35,021 bases of DNA, from contig NZ_FMAO01000014.1 in NCBI RefSeq assembly GCF_900094835.1, positions 1 through 35,021 of the forward strand. The letters are read 5' to 3'. Both the position numbers and the translations under genes were made by a program. Each line of letters starts with the position of its first letter. The stretch's first letter is position 1. Shown here piece after piece: positions 1 to 7,902 of the stretch. The DNA is from Weissella bombi. Its GTDB lineage: Bacteria > Bacillota > Bacilli > Lactobacillales > Lactobacillaceae. The notes under the pieces are model-generated. The model was given only the letters and a program-made list of their open reading frames with translations, made no database searches and was not told where the DNA came from.

Positions 1-281
<281 letters not shown>

Positions 282-420
282 AGTTTGAGTATAACTCAAT
301 TTTTGTTACTTTAATTGTCTAACAGAAGTTAAACGAATTTATTAGCGAATTGACTTCGCAAATTTTTTTGTTTCAAGCTTAATGCTTGAAGACCCTACAC
401 ATTTGTTCTATCGAAACGAT

Positions 421-440
421 ATTCAGTTTTCAATGATCAA
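421..440 (-). promoter_or_regulatory. rRNA leader boxA-like antitermination motif
   Basis: In the 16S leader the minus strand reads TTGATCATTGAAAACTGAAT, which resembles the TTTGAAAACTGAA motif found before 16S and 23S genes in Firmicutes and linked to rRNA antitermination. The stretch 282-462 between tRNA-Gly and 16S carries no gene and no convincing second promoter. It also holds a short hairpin (CTTCAAGC near 385, pairing with GCTTGAA) that may serve rRNA processing. Motif assignment is by resemblance only. Confidence 0.35.
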
Positions 441-462
441 CATCTACATTATAAAAATGTAA

Positions 463-534
463 AGCGGACGACGGGAATCGAACCCGCATTCCCAGCTTGG
501 AAGGCTGGAGCACTAGCCATTGTACTACATCCGC
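463..534 (-). tRNA. tRNA-Gly (anticodon UCC)
   Basis: The minus strand folds into a full cloverleaf. The acceptor stem is GCGGATG with CGTCCGC (one G-U pair). The anticodon arm is CCAGC-CTTCCAA-GCTGG, giving anticodon UCC for glycine. The T arm contains GGTTCGATTCC. The discriminator base is U73 and CCA is not encoded. It lies about 180 bases upstream of the 16S gene on the same strand, with its own strong promoter, so it is probably transcribed ahead of the rRNA operon. Confidence 0.97.
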
Positions 535-564
535 AAAGTGTTTCGTACGTCAACAACAATATTT

Positions 565-593
565 ATAATACACATTGTTTGCAACAAAGTCAA
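565..593 (-). promoter_or_regulatory. Promoter of tRNA-Gly (and probably the rRNA operon)
   Basis: On the minus strand a -35 box TTGACT (593-588) and a -10 box TATTAT (570-565) are separated by exactly 17 bases. The predicted start is about 20 bases before the tRNA. It is the only strong promoter seen upstream of the 16S gene in the window. Confidence 0.75.
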
Positions 594-628
594 CACTTAT
601 TTTAAATTAAATCATTTTTCACTTTTTA

Positions 629-1675
629 TTAACGATGAATAAACATTGCATCACCAAAACTAAAGAAACGATACTTCTCATCAACTGCATGTTTATATGC
701 ATTTAAGATATTATCACGACCAGTAAAGGCTGCCACTAACATAACCAACGTTGATTTAGGAAGATGGAAATTAGTAATAAACGCATCTACAACATGCCAT
801 TGAAAACCAGGCTTGATAAATATATCCGTCCAGCCAGAATCAGCATGTAGCTCACCATCAAATTTAGCACCAATTGTTTCCAAAGTACGAATTGACGTCG
901 TTCCAGTCGCAACAATGCGACCACCGTTAGCTCTAACTTCGTTTAATGTTTGTGCAGCTTCTTCACTCAACTGATAGAATTCTGAATGCATCTTATGATC
1001 ATCAATGTTATCTTCTTCAACTGGTCTAAATGTCCCCAAGCCAACATGTAACGTTAACTCAACCAATTTAATACCTTTATCTGCAACTTTTTGCAATAAC
1101 TCAGGGGTCCAATGTAATCCAGCCGTTGGCGCTGCCGCTGAACCATTAACTTTTGAATAAACAGTTTGATAACGTTCTTGATCTTCCAGTTTTTCCTTAA
1201 TATAAGGAGGCAATGGCATTTCTCCCAATTCTTCCAAAATTTCTAAGAAAATACCATCATAGTGAAACTTAACCATACGTCCACCATGTTCTAATTCTTC
1301 AACCACTTCTGCTGTCAAACGACCATCCCCAAAAGTGATTTTTTGACCAACAGGATACTTTCTAGCTGGCTTAACCAATGTTTCCCAAACGTCATCTTGA
1401 TCTTGACGAAGCAAAAGCACTTCAACATGGCCACCAGTATCTGGACGCTCACCGTAAAGACGGGCTGGTAACACTCTTGAATTATTCATAACCAAGGCAT
1501 CGCCAGGGTTTAAATAATCAATAATGTCATAAAAATGACGGTCATGGAGCTCACCCGTATCAGCGTTCATTTCTAATAGGCGTGACCCATCTCGCTTCTT
1601 TAGTGGTGTCTGTGCAATTAATTCTTGCGGTAGTTCATAATCAAAATCACTCAAACTTGTAAAATTCTCTGCCAT
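629..1675 (-). CDS. queA: tRNA preQ1(34) S-adenosylmethionine ribosyltransferase-isomerase
   Basis: QueA transfers and rearranges the ribose of S-adenosylmethionine onto preQ1 at position 34 of GUN-anticodon tRNAs, giving epoxyqueuosine. The 348-aa protein has normal family length and its hallmark stretches: GEMPLPPYI (about 151-159), AAPTAGLH (181-188), [10 protein letters not shown] (210-219), [13 protein letters not shown] (302-314) and [10 protein letters not shown] near the end. The ATG is preceded by a purine-rich GAGGGGG. It is the last gene of ruvA-ruvB-queA, starting 18 bases after ruvB, a common order in lactobacilli. No clear terminator is seen between its stop and the tRNA-Gly promoter, so read-through toward the rRNA operon is possible. 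Confidence 0.97.
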   Translation of the reverse strand: MAENFTSLSDFDYELPQELIAQTPLKKRDGSRLLEMNADTGELHDRHFYDIIDYLNPGDALVMNNSRVLPARLYGERPDTGGHVEVLLLRQDQDDVWETLVKPARKYPVGQKITFGDGRLTAEVVEELEHGGRMVKFHYDGIFLEILEELGEMPLPPYIKEKLEDQERYQTVYSKVNGSAAAPTAGLHWTPELLQKVADKGIKLVELTLHVGLGTFRPVEEDNIDDHKMHSEFYQLSEEAAQTLNEVRANGGRIVATGTTSIRTLETIGAKFDGELHADSGWTDIFIKPGFQWHVVDAFITNFHLPKSTLVMLVAAFTGRDNILNAYKHAVDEKYRFFSFGDAMFIHR

Positions 1676-1693
1676 GTATCTTTAATCCCCCTC

Positions 1694-2707
1694 TTATCGT
1701 TTAGTGTCTTCAGGTAACGGTAGATTTAAATGCTGATATGCTGCCAATGTCACAACACGCCCACGTGGTGTTCGCTGTAAAAAGCCAATTTGTAACAAAT
1801 ATGGTTCATATACTGACTCAATCGTATCAACTTCCTCACCAATGTTAGCAGCAATAGTATTAACACCAACTGGGCCACCTTGATAAAATTCAATCATCGT
1901 TTGCAAAATCTTATGATCGACTTCATCCAGTCCCATACTATCAATTTTCAATAATTGTAAAGAAAAATTGACCATCTCGTCATTAATAACCTGCTGTCCT
2001 TTGACCGTTGAAAAATCACGAACTCGCCTCAATAGACGATTAGCAATACGTGGTGTGCCTCGTGAACGTCTTGCCAACTCAAAGGCACCCTCACTAGAAA
2101 TCTCAATATTAAAAATATCTGATGACCGCTCAATAATTTTTGCTAGTTCATCATGTGTATAGTATGCCATATGTTCAACAATACCAAATCGATCACGTAA
2201 CGGTTGTGATAACATACCGGCACGAGTTGTAGCCCCTATAAGGGTAAACGGTGGTAATGGAAAATGAATTGGGTGCGCAGTTGGACCCTCACCCGCAATA
2301 ATATCAACATAAAAATCTTCCATAGCTGAATATAACATTTCTTCAACCTGTTTTGGTAGTCGATGAATTTCATCAATAAATAGAACATCCCCTGGTGCCA
2401 ATTCATTGAGTAAGGCCAACAAGTCACCAGATTTTTCAATAGCCGGACCAGAAGTCGTCCTTAGACCTACTCCCATTTCATTAGCAACCACCATTGCTAA
2501 AGTCGTTTTACCTAACCCAGGTGGACCATACAACAACATATGATCTAGTGGCTCTGAACGTTGTTGTGCTGCTTCTATATAAACATGTAATCTTTGCTTC
2601 AGGTCAGCTTGCCCAATATATTGCCGCAACGTATTAGGGCGTAAGGTTTGCTCAACCTTTTCTTCGCCATTTTCAGTGGACATGTCATGTATAAAATCTT
2701 CCGCCAT
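1694..2707 (-). CDS. ruvB: Holliday junction branch migration ATPase RuvB
   Basis: RuvB is the hexameric AAA+ motor that, loaded by RuvA, drives branch migration of Holliday junctions. The 337-aa protein shows Walker [10 protein letters not shown] (61-69), Walker B LFIDE (109-113), the sensor GATTRAG (158-164), the arginine-finger stretch PLRDRFG (169-175) and the RuvB C-terminal winged helix. An AGGAGG site lies 11 bases before the ATG. The gene starts 16 bases after ruvA, and the two are clearly co-transcribed. Confidence 0.98.
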   Translation of the reverse strand: MAEDFIHDMSTENGEEKVEQTLRPNTLRQYIGQADLKQRLHVYIEAAQQRSEPLDHMLLYGPPGLGKTTLAMVVANEMGVGLRTTSGPAIEKSGDLLALLNELAPGDVLFIDEIHRLPKQVEEMLYSAMEDFYVDIIAGEGPTAHPIHFPLPPFTLIGATTRAGMLSQPLRDRFGIVEHMAYYTHDELAKIIERSSDIFNIEISSEGAFELARRSRGTPRIANRLLRRVRDFSTVKGQQVINDEMVNFSLQLLKIDSMGLDEVDHKILQTMIEFYQGGPVGVNTIAANIGEEVDTIESVYEPYLLQIGFLQRTPRGRVVTLAAYQHLNLPLPEDTKR

Positions 2708-2723
2708 CTAAATTAACACCTCC

Positions 2724-3314
2724 TTACTGCAATAATTTCAATCCTGCACTAACATATTCTGCTGTCGTTTGTTCATCAAGTTTACGCATTGCTTTTTCAA
2801 CACGGGTAATATCCTTTTTAGCATACCCCAATGCTTCCAAAGCTAATAGTGCATCAGCTAATTCATCATTTTGATTATCTACTGGCGTATCAACGGCAAT
2901 TACATCACTTGATATTGCGATATCAGACAGTTTATTTTGCAAATCCAATACGATTTGTTGCGCCGTTTTTTTACCAATTCCTGGAAACTTCGTCAAAAAT
3001 CCTACATCATTCTGTTGAATTGCATTAATTAATCCAGTGTGATCATTGTTTGCCAAAATTGCTAACGCCGATTTGGGACCAATTCCCGAAACATTTAATA
3101 GTTTTTGAAATAAGTTCTTTTCTTGTTTATTTAAAAAGCCATACAGTGTCTGCTCATTTTCACGAATAATTTGCTCAACATATACAGTCGTCTTGCTATC
3201 CAAAGAAAATGCATATGGATTAGCAACCAACACCCGATAACCAATTCCTTGTATTTCAACGACAATATAATTTGGTGAAATATCTGTAATTAGTCCGTTT
3301 AAATATTCGTACAT
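2724..3314 (-). CDS. ruvA: Holliday junction DNA-binding protein RuvA
   Basis: RuvA binds four-way junctions as a tetramer and recruits RuvB. The 196-aa protein has the N-terminal OB fold starting MYEYLNG, two helix-hairpin-helix motifs (NVSGIGPKSAL at 74-84 and FPGIGKKTAQ at 110-119) and the flexible linker plus small C-terminal domain (about 150-196) that touches RuvB. A GGGAGA site sits 7 bases before the ATG. It is the first gene of the ruvA-ruvB-queA operon, and a promoter lies 33-60 bases upstream. Confidence 0.97.
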   Translation of the reverse strand: MYEYLNGLITDISPNYIVVEIQGIGYRVLVANPYAFSLDSKTTVYVEQIIRENEQTLYGFLNKQEKNLFQKLLNVSGIGPKSALAILANNDHTGLINAIQQNDVGFLTKFPGIGKKTAQQIVLDLQNKLSDIAISSDVIAVDTPVDNQNDELADALLALEALGYAKKDITRVEKAMRKLDEQTTAEYVSAGLKLLQ

Positions 3315-3346
3315 CTTTTTCTCCCGTTTCCAAAATCATTAATTCC

Positions 3347-3374
3347 ATTATAGCAGAAAAGCAATTCATGCTAA
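3347..3374 (-). promoter_or_regulatory. Promoter of the ruvA-ruvB-queA operon
   Basis: On the minus strand a consensus -10 TATAAT (3352-3347) is preceded by the extended TGC element and, 16 bases further up, TTAGCA (3374-3369). This gives a leader of about 25 bases before ruvA. I see no LexA/DinR-like box (CGAAC-N4-GTTCG) near it. Confidence 0.65.
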
Positions 3375-3466
3375 TTAGTAATTATTTAGGTCACAATCAT
3401 TATTCCCTAAAATTAGTACCACAATATTCACAATTTATTCATATCTACTAGTTAGGATATACATAT

Positions 3467-3622
3467 CGACTTAAGTTAAGTGGTAGTTGCCATACACACT
3501 ATCACTAAGTCGTTTCGCTCCCTCATAAAGCGAAGAGTTCTTTACTGTAGTAAACACTCAATTAACATATCTCTTATTAAACCTATAACAAAAACGAGCT
3601 AATTATTAATTAGCTCGTTTTT
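3467..3622 (+). ncRNA. Candidate small structured RNA ending in an intrinsic terminator
   Basis: The 408-base gap 3315-3722 has no gene but is rich in secondary structure. Hairpin A, 3467-3512: CGACTT pairs with AAGTCG, then AGTGGTAGT (3479-3487) with ACTATCACT (3498-3506). Hairpin B, 3514-3534: TTCGCT with AGCGAA. Hairpin C, 3535-3559: GAGT with ACTC and TTTAC with GTAAA. After a 30-base unpaired stretch comes a perfect 15-bp terminator (3590-3622). On the plus strand the order structured body then terminator suits an independent RNA or a leader of the exporter gene at 3723. I see only a weak upstream promoter (TATACA at 3458-3463), and cannot assign a known family. Strand is inferred from the terminator, which could work both ways. 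Confidence 0.4.
3590..3622. terminator. Perfect 15-bp hairpin terminator with poly-A/poly-T flanks
   Basis: AAAAACGAGCTAATT (3590-3604), loop ATT, and its exact reverse complement (3608-3622). The A-run and T-run on the two sides allow termination in both directions. It closes the candidate RNA upstream and isolates the exporter gene downstream. Confidence 0.8.
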
Positions 3623-3623
3623 G

Positions 3624-3653
3624 TTGTCTTAATTCATATATTAAGGCTATATA
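3624..3653 (+). promoter_or_regulatory. Likely promoter of the MFS exporter gene
   Basis: TTGTCT (3624-3629) and TATATA (3648-3653) with 18 bases between them lie immediately after the terminator, leaving a leader of about 60 bases. That leader contains a small inverted repeat, GAGTA and TACTC, around 3674-3690, which could be an operator. This last point is speculative. Confidence 0.45.
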
Positions 3654-3722
3654 TATGCAGGAACTTTTTAAAACGAGTAGAATAGGTACTCATAGAGGAA
3701 CAATTAAATAGGAGACATAAAT

Positions 3723-4952
3723 ATGTTAAAAGAAAAATTGTCACGATTACCAACTTGGCAACGTAACCTGTTTATTCTTTGGTTTGGTGTCTTCATGACT
3801 GGTATTGGTTTTAGTGAGGTAATGCCTTTTCTATCACTATATGTTGATACACTGGGTGACTTCACAAAAAGTCAACTTACTTTTTATAGTGGATTAACTT
3901 TTTCAATTACCTTTTTAATGACAGCTATCATATCACCTTTTTGGGGCAAACTAGCTGATAGTCGTGGTCGCAAGTTAATGTTAATACGTGCTTCATTAGG
4001 AATGGCTATTGTTTTCTTTCTAATGGGAGCAGTCCAAAATGTTTGGCAATTAATCTTCTTGCGCGCAATGCAAGGTTTATTTGGTGGGTTTATTTCTAAT
4101 TCCAATGCCATGATCGCCACGCAGACACCCAAAGAACAATCAGGATATGCATTAGGGACACTGGTAACCGGCGTCACCGGTGGCCAACTATTAGGTCCAT
4201 TTATTGGTGGTGTTCTTGCATCACTGGTTAGCTATCGATTAGCCTTTATTATTACCGGAATTATTTTTTTGTTGGTGTTTTTACTTGTCGCTACGCTAGT
4301 AAAAGAAGAATTCACACCTGTTCCGAAAGGCGAATCCCTTTCTAGAAAAGAAGTCTTTGCACAACTATCCTACCCTAAATTAACAATTGGTTTGTTTACA
4401 ACAACATTTATTATTCAAATTGTTAATCAATCAATTAGTCCGATTATTTCGCTATTCGTCCGTGAATTAAATAACGGTGCTGGTAGCACCACATTATGGG
4501 CAGGACTTGTCGCAGCCATGCCTGGTATTGCAACAATGTTAGCAGCACCCCGATTCGGTCAGCTCGGTGATCGGATTGGTACCCATCGTATCATGTTAAT
4601 GGGTTTTAGTTTAGCGTTTATTTTTATGCTACCAACCGGCTTCGTAACAGCAGTTTGGCAACTTGCAATCCTAAGATTTATGATTGGTATTTCTGATGCG
4701 ACGATGTTGCCAGCGGTACAAACGTTACTAACGAAAACAACCCCAACGCAAGTTACATCACGTATCTTCGCTTATAATCAATCATTTCAATCATTAGGTT
4801 CCGTAGCTGGACCAATTATGGGAACCTTCGTTGCAATGTTCTTTGATTATAGTGGTATTTTTATCGCAAGTGCACTATTAATCGTTGTAAATGCTTGCCT
4901 GTTTTTCTATCGTACAAAATCGTTAAAGGGTGATAAAAACCTCAATTTGTAA
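3723..4952 (+). CDS. MFS drug:H+ antiporter-type exporter (DHA1 family)
   Basis: A 409-aa membrane protein with about 12 predicted membrane segments. It carries the MFS motif A GKLADSRGRKLML (75-87), an antiporter-type motif C GVTGGQLLGPFIGGVL (150-165), and a second-half motif A-like stretch around 280-292 (FGQLGDRIGTHRI). This is the layout of multidrug exporters such as MdtG/PmrA. The actual substrate cannot be read from sequence. AGGAGA lies 7 bases before the ATG. It is a single-gene unit on the plus strand, between a bidirectional terminator upstream and a convergent terminator shared with the next gene. Confidence 0.88.
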   Translation: MLKEKLSRLPTWQRNLFILWFGVFMTGIGFSEVMPFLSLYVDTLGDFTKSQLTFYSGLTFSITFLMTAIISPFWGKLADSRGRKLMLIRASLGMAIVFFLMGAVQNVWQLIFLRAMQGLFGGFISNSNAMIATQTPKEQSGYALGTLVTGVTGGQLLGPFIGGVLASLVSYRLAFIITGIIFLLVFLLVATLVKEEFTPVPKGESLSRKEVFAQLSYPKLTIGLFTTTFIIQIVNQSISPIISLFVRELNNGAGSTTLWAGLVAAMPGIATMLAAPRFGQLGDRIGTHRIMLMGFSLAFIFMLPTGFVTAVWQLAILRFMIGISDATMLPAVQTLLTKTTPTQVTSRIFAYNQSFQSLGSVAGPIMGTFVAMFFDYSGIFIASALLIVVNACLFFYRTKSLKGDKNLNL

Positions 4953-4955
4953 ACT

Positions 4956-5016
4956 AAAAAGCCTGTCATTAACTACATCTCATTCTATATGAGATGCGAC
5001 TAATGACAGGCTTTTT
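4956..5016. terminator. Shared convergent terminator (MFS gene and DUF1361 gene)
   Basis: An outer 16-bp stem, AAAAAGCCTGTCATTA (4956-4971) with its exact complement (5001-5016), encloses an inner 8-bp hairpin CATCTCAT/ATGAGATG (4976-4996). T-runs follow in both directions. It starts 4 bases after the MFS stop and touches the stop of the opposing gene. Confidence 0.9.
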
Positions 5017-5640
5017 TTAATCAGTATTGATTCGGCGAATCATATGATATAACACTAACAATGCAAATTGTAATGAACCAAATGATATGACAAACACCAA
5101 ACTATGTGTTGATAACGATGTTAAAAATAATGTAAATACTTTGTGTGGTGCACTAACTAGTTCCCATGAATTAATTCTTAAAAATCTGCCCAAATAAATA
5201 CCATAGGCCGATACAAACGACAAAACAATATAAAATAGTAGCGTCCATACTGGTAGCCGTGTGCCACAATAAACACGACCAATAATATGAGCAGATGACA
5301 ATCCAAATAATAAGCCCATTAAAACGCCAACTGCTAAAATAGCGTAGTTAAAAAATTGCATTTCAGTCATTAGTCCGGTTCCAATCGAGGACAAGTGGCT
5401 AAAATCAGTCACCATATACATCGCATTAGGAAAAAATACTAACCAAACTATTGTGAGACCACACTTCACAAATAATAATTTCTTTTTAACACTCAAATAC
5501 CTAATTGTTAAAGCTAGATCAAAAGGTATTAATGCTAAAAATAAATTCCAAATCAGAAAATTGTAGTTGGTTGGTACTAACCAAATGACTAAAAGCAAAC
5601 TTAAAACGACTAAGTGTACCCTTAGAATATCCTTTTTCAT
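5017..5640 (-). CDS. DUF1361-family integral membrane protein
   Basis: The protein is 207 aa when started at the ATG at 5640. A longer frame opens at a TTG at 5652, but those codons are the ribosome binding site itself (GGGAGAAGAG), so the ATG is preferred. It is very hydrophobic, with about six membrane segments. DUF1361-like signatures are visible: a WLVFFPNAMYMVTDF stretch in the first half and YGIYLGRFLRINSWE in the second. The family's function is unknown, and I infer only a multi-pass membrane protein. It ends inside the terminator shared with the convergent exporter gene. Confidence 0.85.
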   Translation of the reverse strand: MKKDILRVHLVVLSLLLVIWLVPTNYNFLIWNLFLALIPFDLALTIRYLSVKKKLLFVKCGLTIVWLVFFPNAMYMVTDFSHLSSIGTGLMTEMQFFNYAILAVGVLMGLLFGLSSAHIIGRVYCGTRLPVWTLLFYIVLSFVSAYGIYLGRFLRINSWELVSAPHKVFTLFLTSLSTHSLVFVISFGSLQFALLVLYHMIRRINTD

Positions 5641-5701
5641 CTCTTCTCCCAATACCTTTACTAATTAACTCGAACCAATTTTAGATTGTTTAGTGTAAAA
5701 A

Positions 5702-5714
5702 AGACTTAAAGTCT
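5702..5714 (-). terminator. Weak terminator after yigZ
   Basis: A small palindrome AGACTTAAAGTCT followed on the minus strand by a run of six U overlaps the yigZ stop codon. The stem is only 5 bp and A/T-rich, so termination is probably partial and the DUF1361 gene may be read through from yigZ. Confidence 0.35.
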
Positions 5715-6414
5715 ATTTTAATGTTTCTGTTTTAGCGCTAACCCGTTTTTTATAAGGGACTTCAAACCAATCAATATCACCCACTACGATTTCAACCTGA
5801 CCTGCTAACTCATCAACGACGGCATCTTTAAATGATGCCATATCTTCATCAGCTATTGCGACTTTAATAGTCACATCAGTTGTATAATCGGTAGCTAAAA
5901 TTTCGTGATCATGTTGTGTTAACCAATATGCTAGTGGTTCATACTGACTATATGACACTTTCAAGTTAACCTCATGGCGTTGAATGCGTTCAATTAGACC
6001 AGTTGCTTCAACACCACCAACTACGGTCCCAGCATATGCACGCACTAAACCACCAGCACCAAGTTTGATACCACCAAAATAACGGGTTACCACTACAGCT
6101 ATATCACGAATAGCATTATTTTTTAACACTTCCAACATTGGAACACCGGCAGTCCCCGCCGGCTCACCATTATCAGAATACCGTTGTACTTCATTACGAT
6201 CACCTAACATATATGCCCAAACATTATGTGTTGCTTTGCGGTGTTCGACATTAATTGTATCAATAAAATTTTTCGCTTCTTCTTCATTAGAAACTCGTGC
6301 CATATTAACAATAAAGCGTGATTTTTTAATAGTCTGTTCCCAAGTAACTTTTGAGTCAGCGATTGTTATATATTTTCCTAATTCACTAACATGTTCAACT
6401 TGATTTCCTGCCAT
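5713..6414 (-). CDS. yigZ: YigZ/YvyE (IMPACT/UPF0029) family protein
   Basis: A 233-aa protein starting at the ATG at 6414. An upstream in-frame TTG at 6429 is less likely, because AAAGGGG sits at the right distance for the ATG. The UPF0029 signature RYFGGIKLGAGGLVRAYA (111-128) and the preceding DNGEPAGTAG (81-90) identify the family, followed by the ferredoxin-like C-terminal domain. Relatives include eukaryotic IMPACT, which regulates Gcn2. The bacterial role is not settled. The start codon lies only 27 bases after the obgE terminator hairpin, with no room for an independent promoter beyond it. Confidence 0.93.
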   Translation of the reverse strand: MAGNQVEHVSELGKYITIADSKVTWEQTIKKSRFIVNMARVSNEEEAKNFIDTINVEHRKATHNVWAYMLGDRNEVQRYSDNGEPAGTAGVPMLEVLKNNAIRDIAVVVTRYFGGIKLGAGGLVRAYAGTVVGGVEATGLIERIQRHEVNLKVSYSQYEPLAYWLTQHDHEILATDYTTDVTIKVAIADEDMASFKDAVVDELAGQVEIVVGDIDWFEVPYKKRVSAKTETLK

Positions 6415-6442
6415 ACTTACCCCTTTCAATATTAATAATAAA

Positions 6443-6481
6443 AAATGCTCATTTTCGAATTAACCTCGAAAATGAGCATTT
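6443..6481 (-). terminator. obgE terminator, directly before yigZ
   Basis: A 16-bp perfect stem (AAATGCTCATTTTCGA with its complement), a 7-base loop, then a U-run on the minus strand. The A-rich flank could also allow function on the other strand. It sits between the obgE stop (6502) and the yigZ start (6414). Confidence 0.85.
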
Positions 6482-6501
6482 CTGCAATTTAAAAACAGTT
6501 A

Positions 6502-7812
6502 CTAATCTTCATATTCAAACTGGAAGTCCAAAATTTGAACTGTATCACCATTCTGAGCACCTGCTGCATGGAGTGCTTCGTCAACACCCATAAAGCGAAT
6601 TTGACGAGCAAAGCGCATTAATGACTCAGTATAATTAGTATTTGTTCGCTTAAACAAACGCTCAATTTCATTTCCAGAAAGAACCCAAACACCATCTTCA
6701 TCGCGATCCAATTCAAATGGTTGTTCACGTTCTTCAAATTCATAATTAGCTTGATCAGCATCTTCTTGCACCATACCCTTAGGTACGAATACAGGTGTTT
6801 CATCCAACAAATCAGCTGTTCGACGCAAAAGTGGTTCTAACCCTTCACGTGATAATGACGAAATTGGCATAATTTCAAGATTATCCGGAACATTTTCATC
6901 ATTTTTCAACTGCTCTTCAAACATTTCCAATGCAGTTTGTGCATCCGGCATATCCATCTTAGTTGGTACAATAATTTGTGGTCGCTCCAATAATGCGGGA
7001 TCATATGCTGCTAACTCTTGATTAATTTTCAAGTAATTATCATATGGATCTTGTTCTGGATCAACCCCAGACATATCAATCATATGCAAAATAACACGTG
7101 TACGTTCCACATGACGTAGGAATTGAATTCCTAATCCAACACCTTCAGATGCACCCTCAATTAATCCAGGTAAATCAGCCATAACAAAATCACGGCCGTC
7201 TTCTAACCGAACCATCCCCAAATTAGGAACTAAGGTTGTAAAATGATATGCCGCTACCTTAGGTTTAGCTGCCGTAACAACTGATAATAACGTTGACTTT
7301 CCAACAGATGGGAAACCAACTAAACCAACATCTGCTAGAACTTTTAGTTCTAGCGCAACATCTAGTTCTTCACCAGGTTCTCCATTTTCAGCAATTTCTG
7401 GTGCTGGGTTTTTAGAAGAGGCAAAACGAATATTACCACGGCCACCACGGCCACCTTGTGCAATAACTAAGCGTTGACCTTTTTCAGTCAAATCACCAAT
7501 TACTTGACCAGTTTCTACATTGGTAATTGTCGTTCCCTGGGGTACTCGAATTACCAAATCTTCTGCAGAACGACCAGTCATTGCTTTGGTAGCACCATTA
7601 CCACCTACTTTTGCCTTGAAATGACGCTTATAACGGAAATCCATCAAGGTACGCAAACCTTCATCAACTTCCATTACAACTGATCCACCGTGACCACCAT
7701 CGCCACCAAATGGACCACCCATATTAATATATTTTTCGTGACGGAAGGATACTGCTCCATCGCCACCTTTTCCTGCTTTAACAAAAATCTTTACTTGGTC
7801 GACAAACGCCAT
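6502..7812 (-). CDS. obgE: GTPase ObgE/CgtA
   Basis: Obg is an essential GTPase that acts in late 50S ribosome assembly and stress signalling. The 436-aa protein has the glycine-rich Obg fold (1-158), G1 GFPSVGKST (166-174), the switch region FTTLVPNLG (191-199), G3 DLPGLIEGA (213-221), G4 PTKMD (283-287), G5 PISSLS (316-321) and a C-terminal OCT domain (about 360-434), as in other Firmicutes. A GTGAGGT site precedes the ATG by 9-10 bases. It is followed by a strong terminator. The promoter probably lies in 7813-7902, but I see only a TAAAAT-type -10 there with a poor -35. Confidence 0.98.
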   Translation of the reverse strand: MAFVDQVKIFVKAGKGGDGAVSFRHEKYINMGGPFGGDGGHGGSVVMEVDEGLRTLMDFRYKRHFKAKVGGNGATKAMTGRSAEDLVIRVPQGTTITNVETGQVIGDLTEKGQRLVIAQGGRGGRGNIRFASSKNPAPEIAENGEPGEELDVALELKVLADVGLVGFPSVGKSTLLSVVTAAKPKVAAYHFTTLVPNLGMVRLEDGRDFVMADLPGLIEGASEGVGLGIQFLRHVERTRVILHMIDMSGVDPEQDPYDNYLKINQELAAYDPALLERPQIIVPTKMDMPDAQTALEMFEEQLKNDENVPDNLEIMPISSLSREGLEPLLRRTADLLDETPVFVPKGMVQEDADQANYEFEEREQPFELDRDEDGVWVLSGNEIERLFKRTNTNYTESLMRFARQIRFMGVDEALHAAGAQNGDTVQILDFQFEYED

Positions 7813-7902
7813 CGTTTATGACCTCACTTTCTTTTTAGCTCTCATAGCCAACTGTAAACTGTCGCATTTCATTTTACAGCACTTTAGCATGTTTGACCAC
7901 CA

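Noticed and set aside
3590-3722. Hairpin at 3590-3622 as a T-box or known riboswitch terminator controlling the exporter
   Set aside because: No T-box sequence (GGTGG-ACC) or recognisable riboswitch core lies upstream, and a separate promoter is possible after the hairpin. Kept only as an unnamed candidate RNA.
7440-7470. Short repetitive CCACGGCCACC-type run in obgE, looking like a small repeat array
   Set aside because: It simply encodes the glycine-rich GGRGGRG stretch of the Obg fold.
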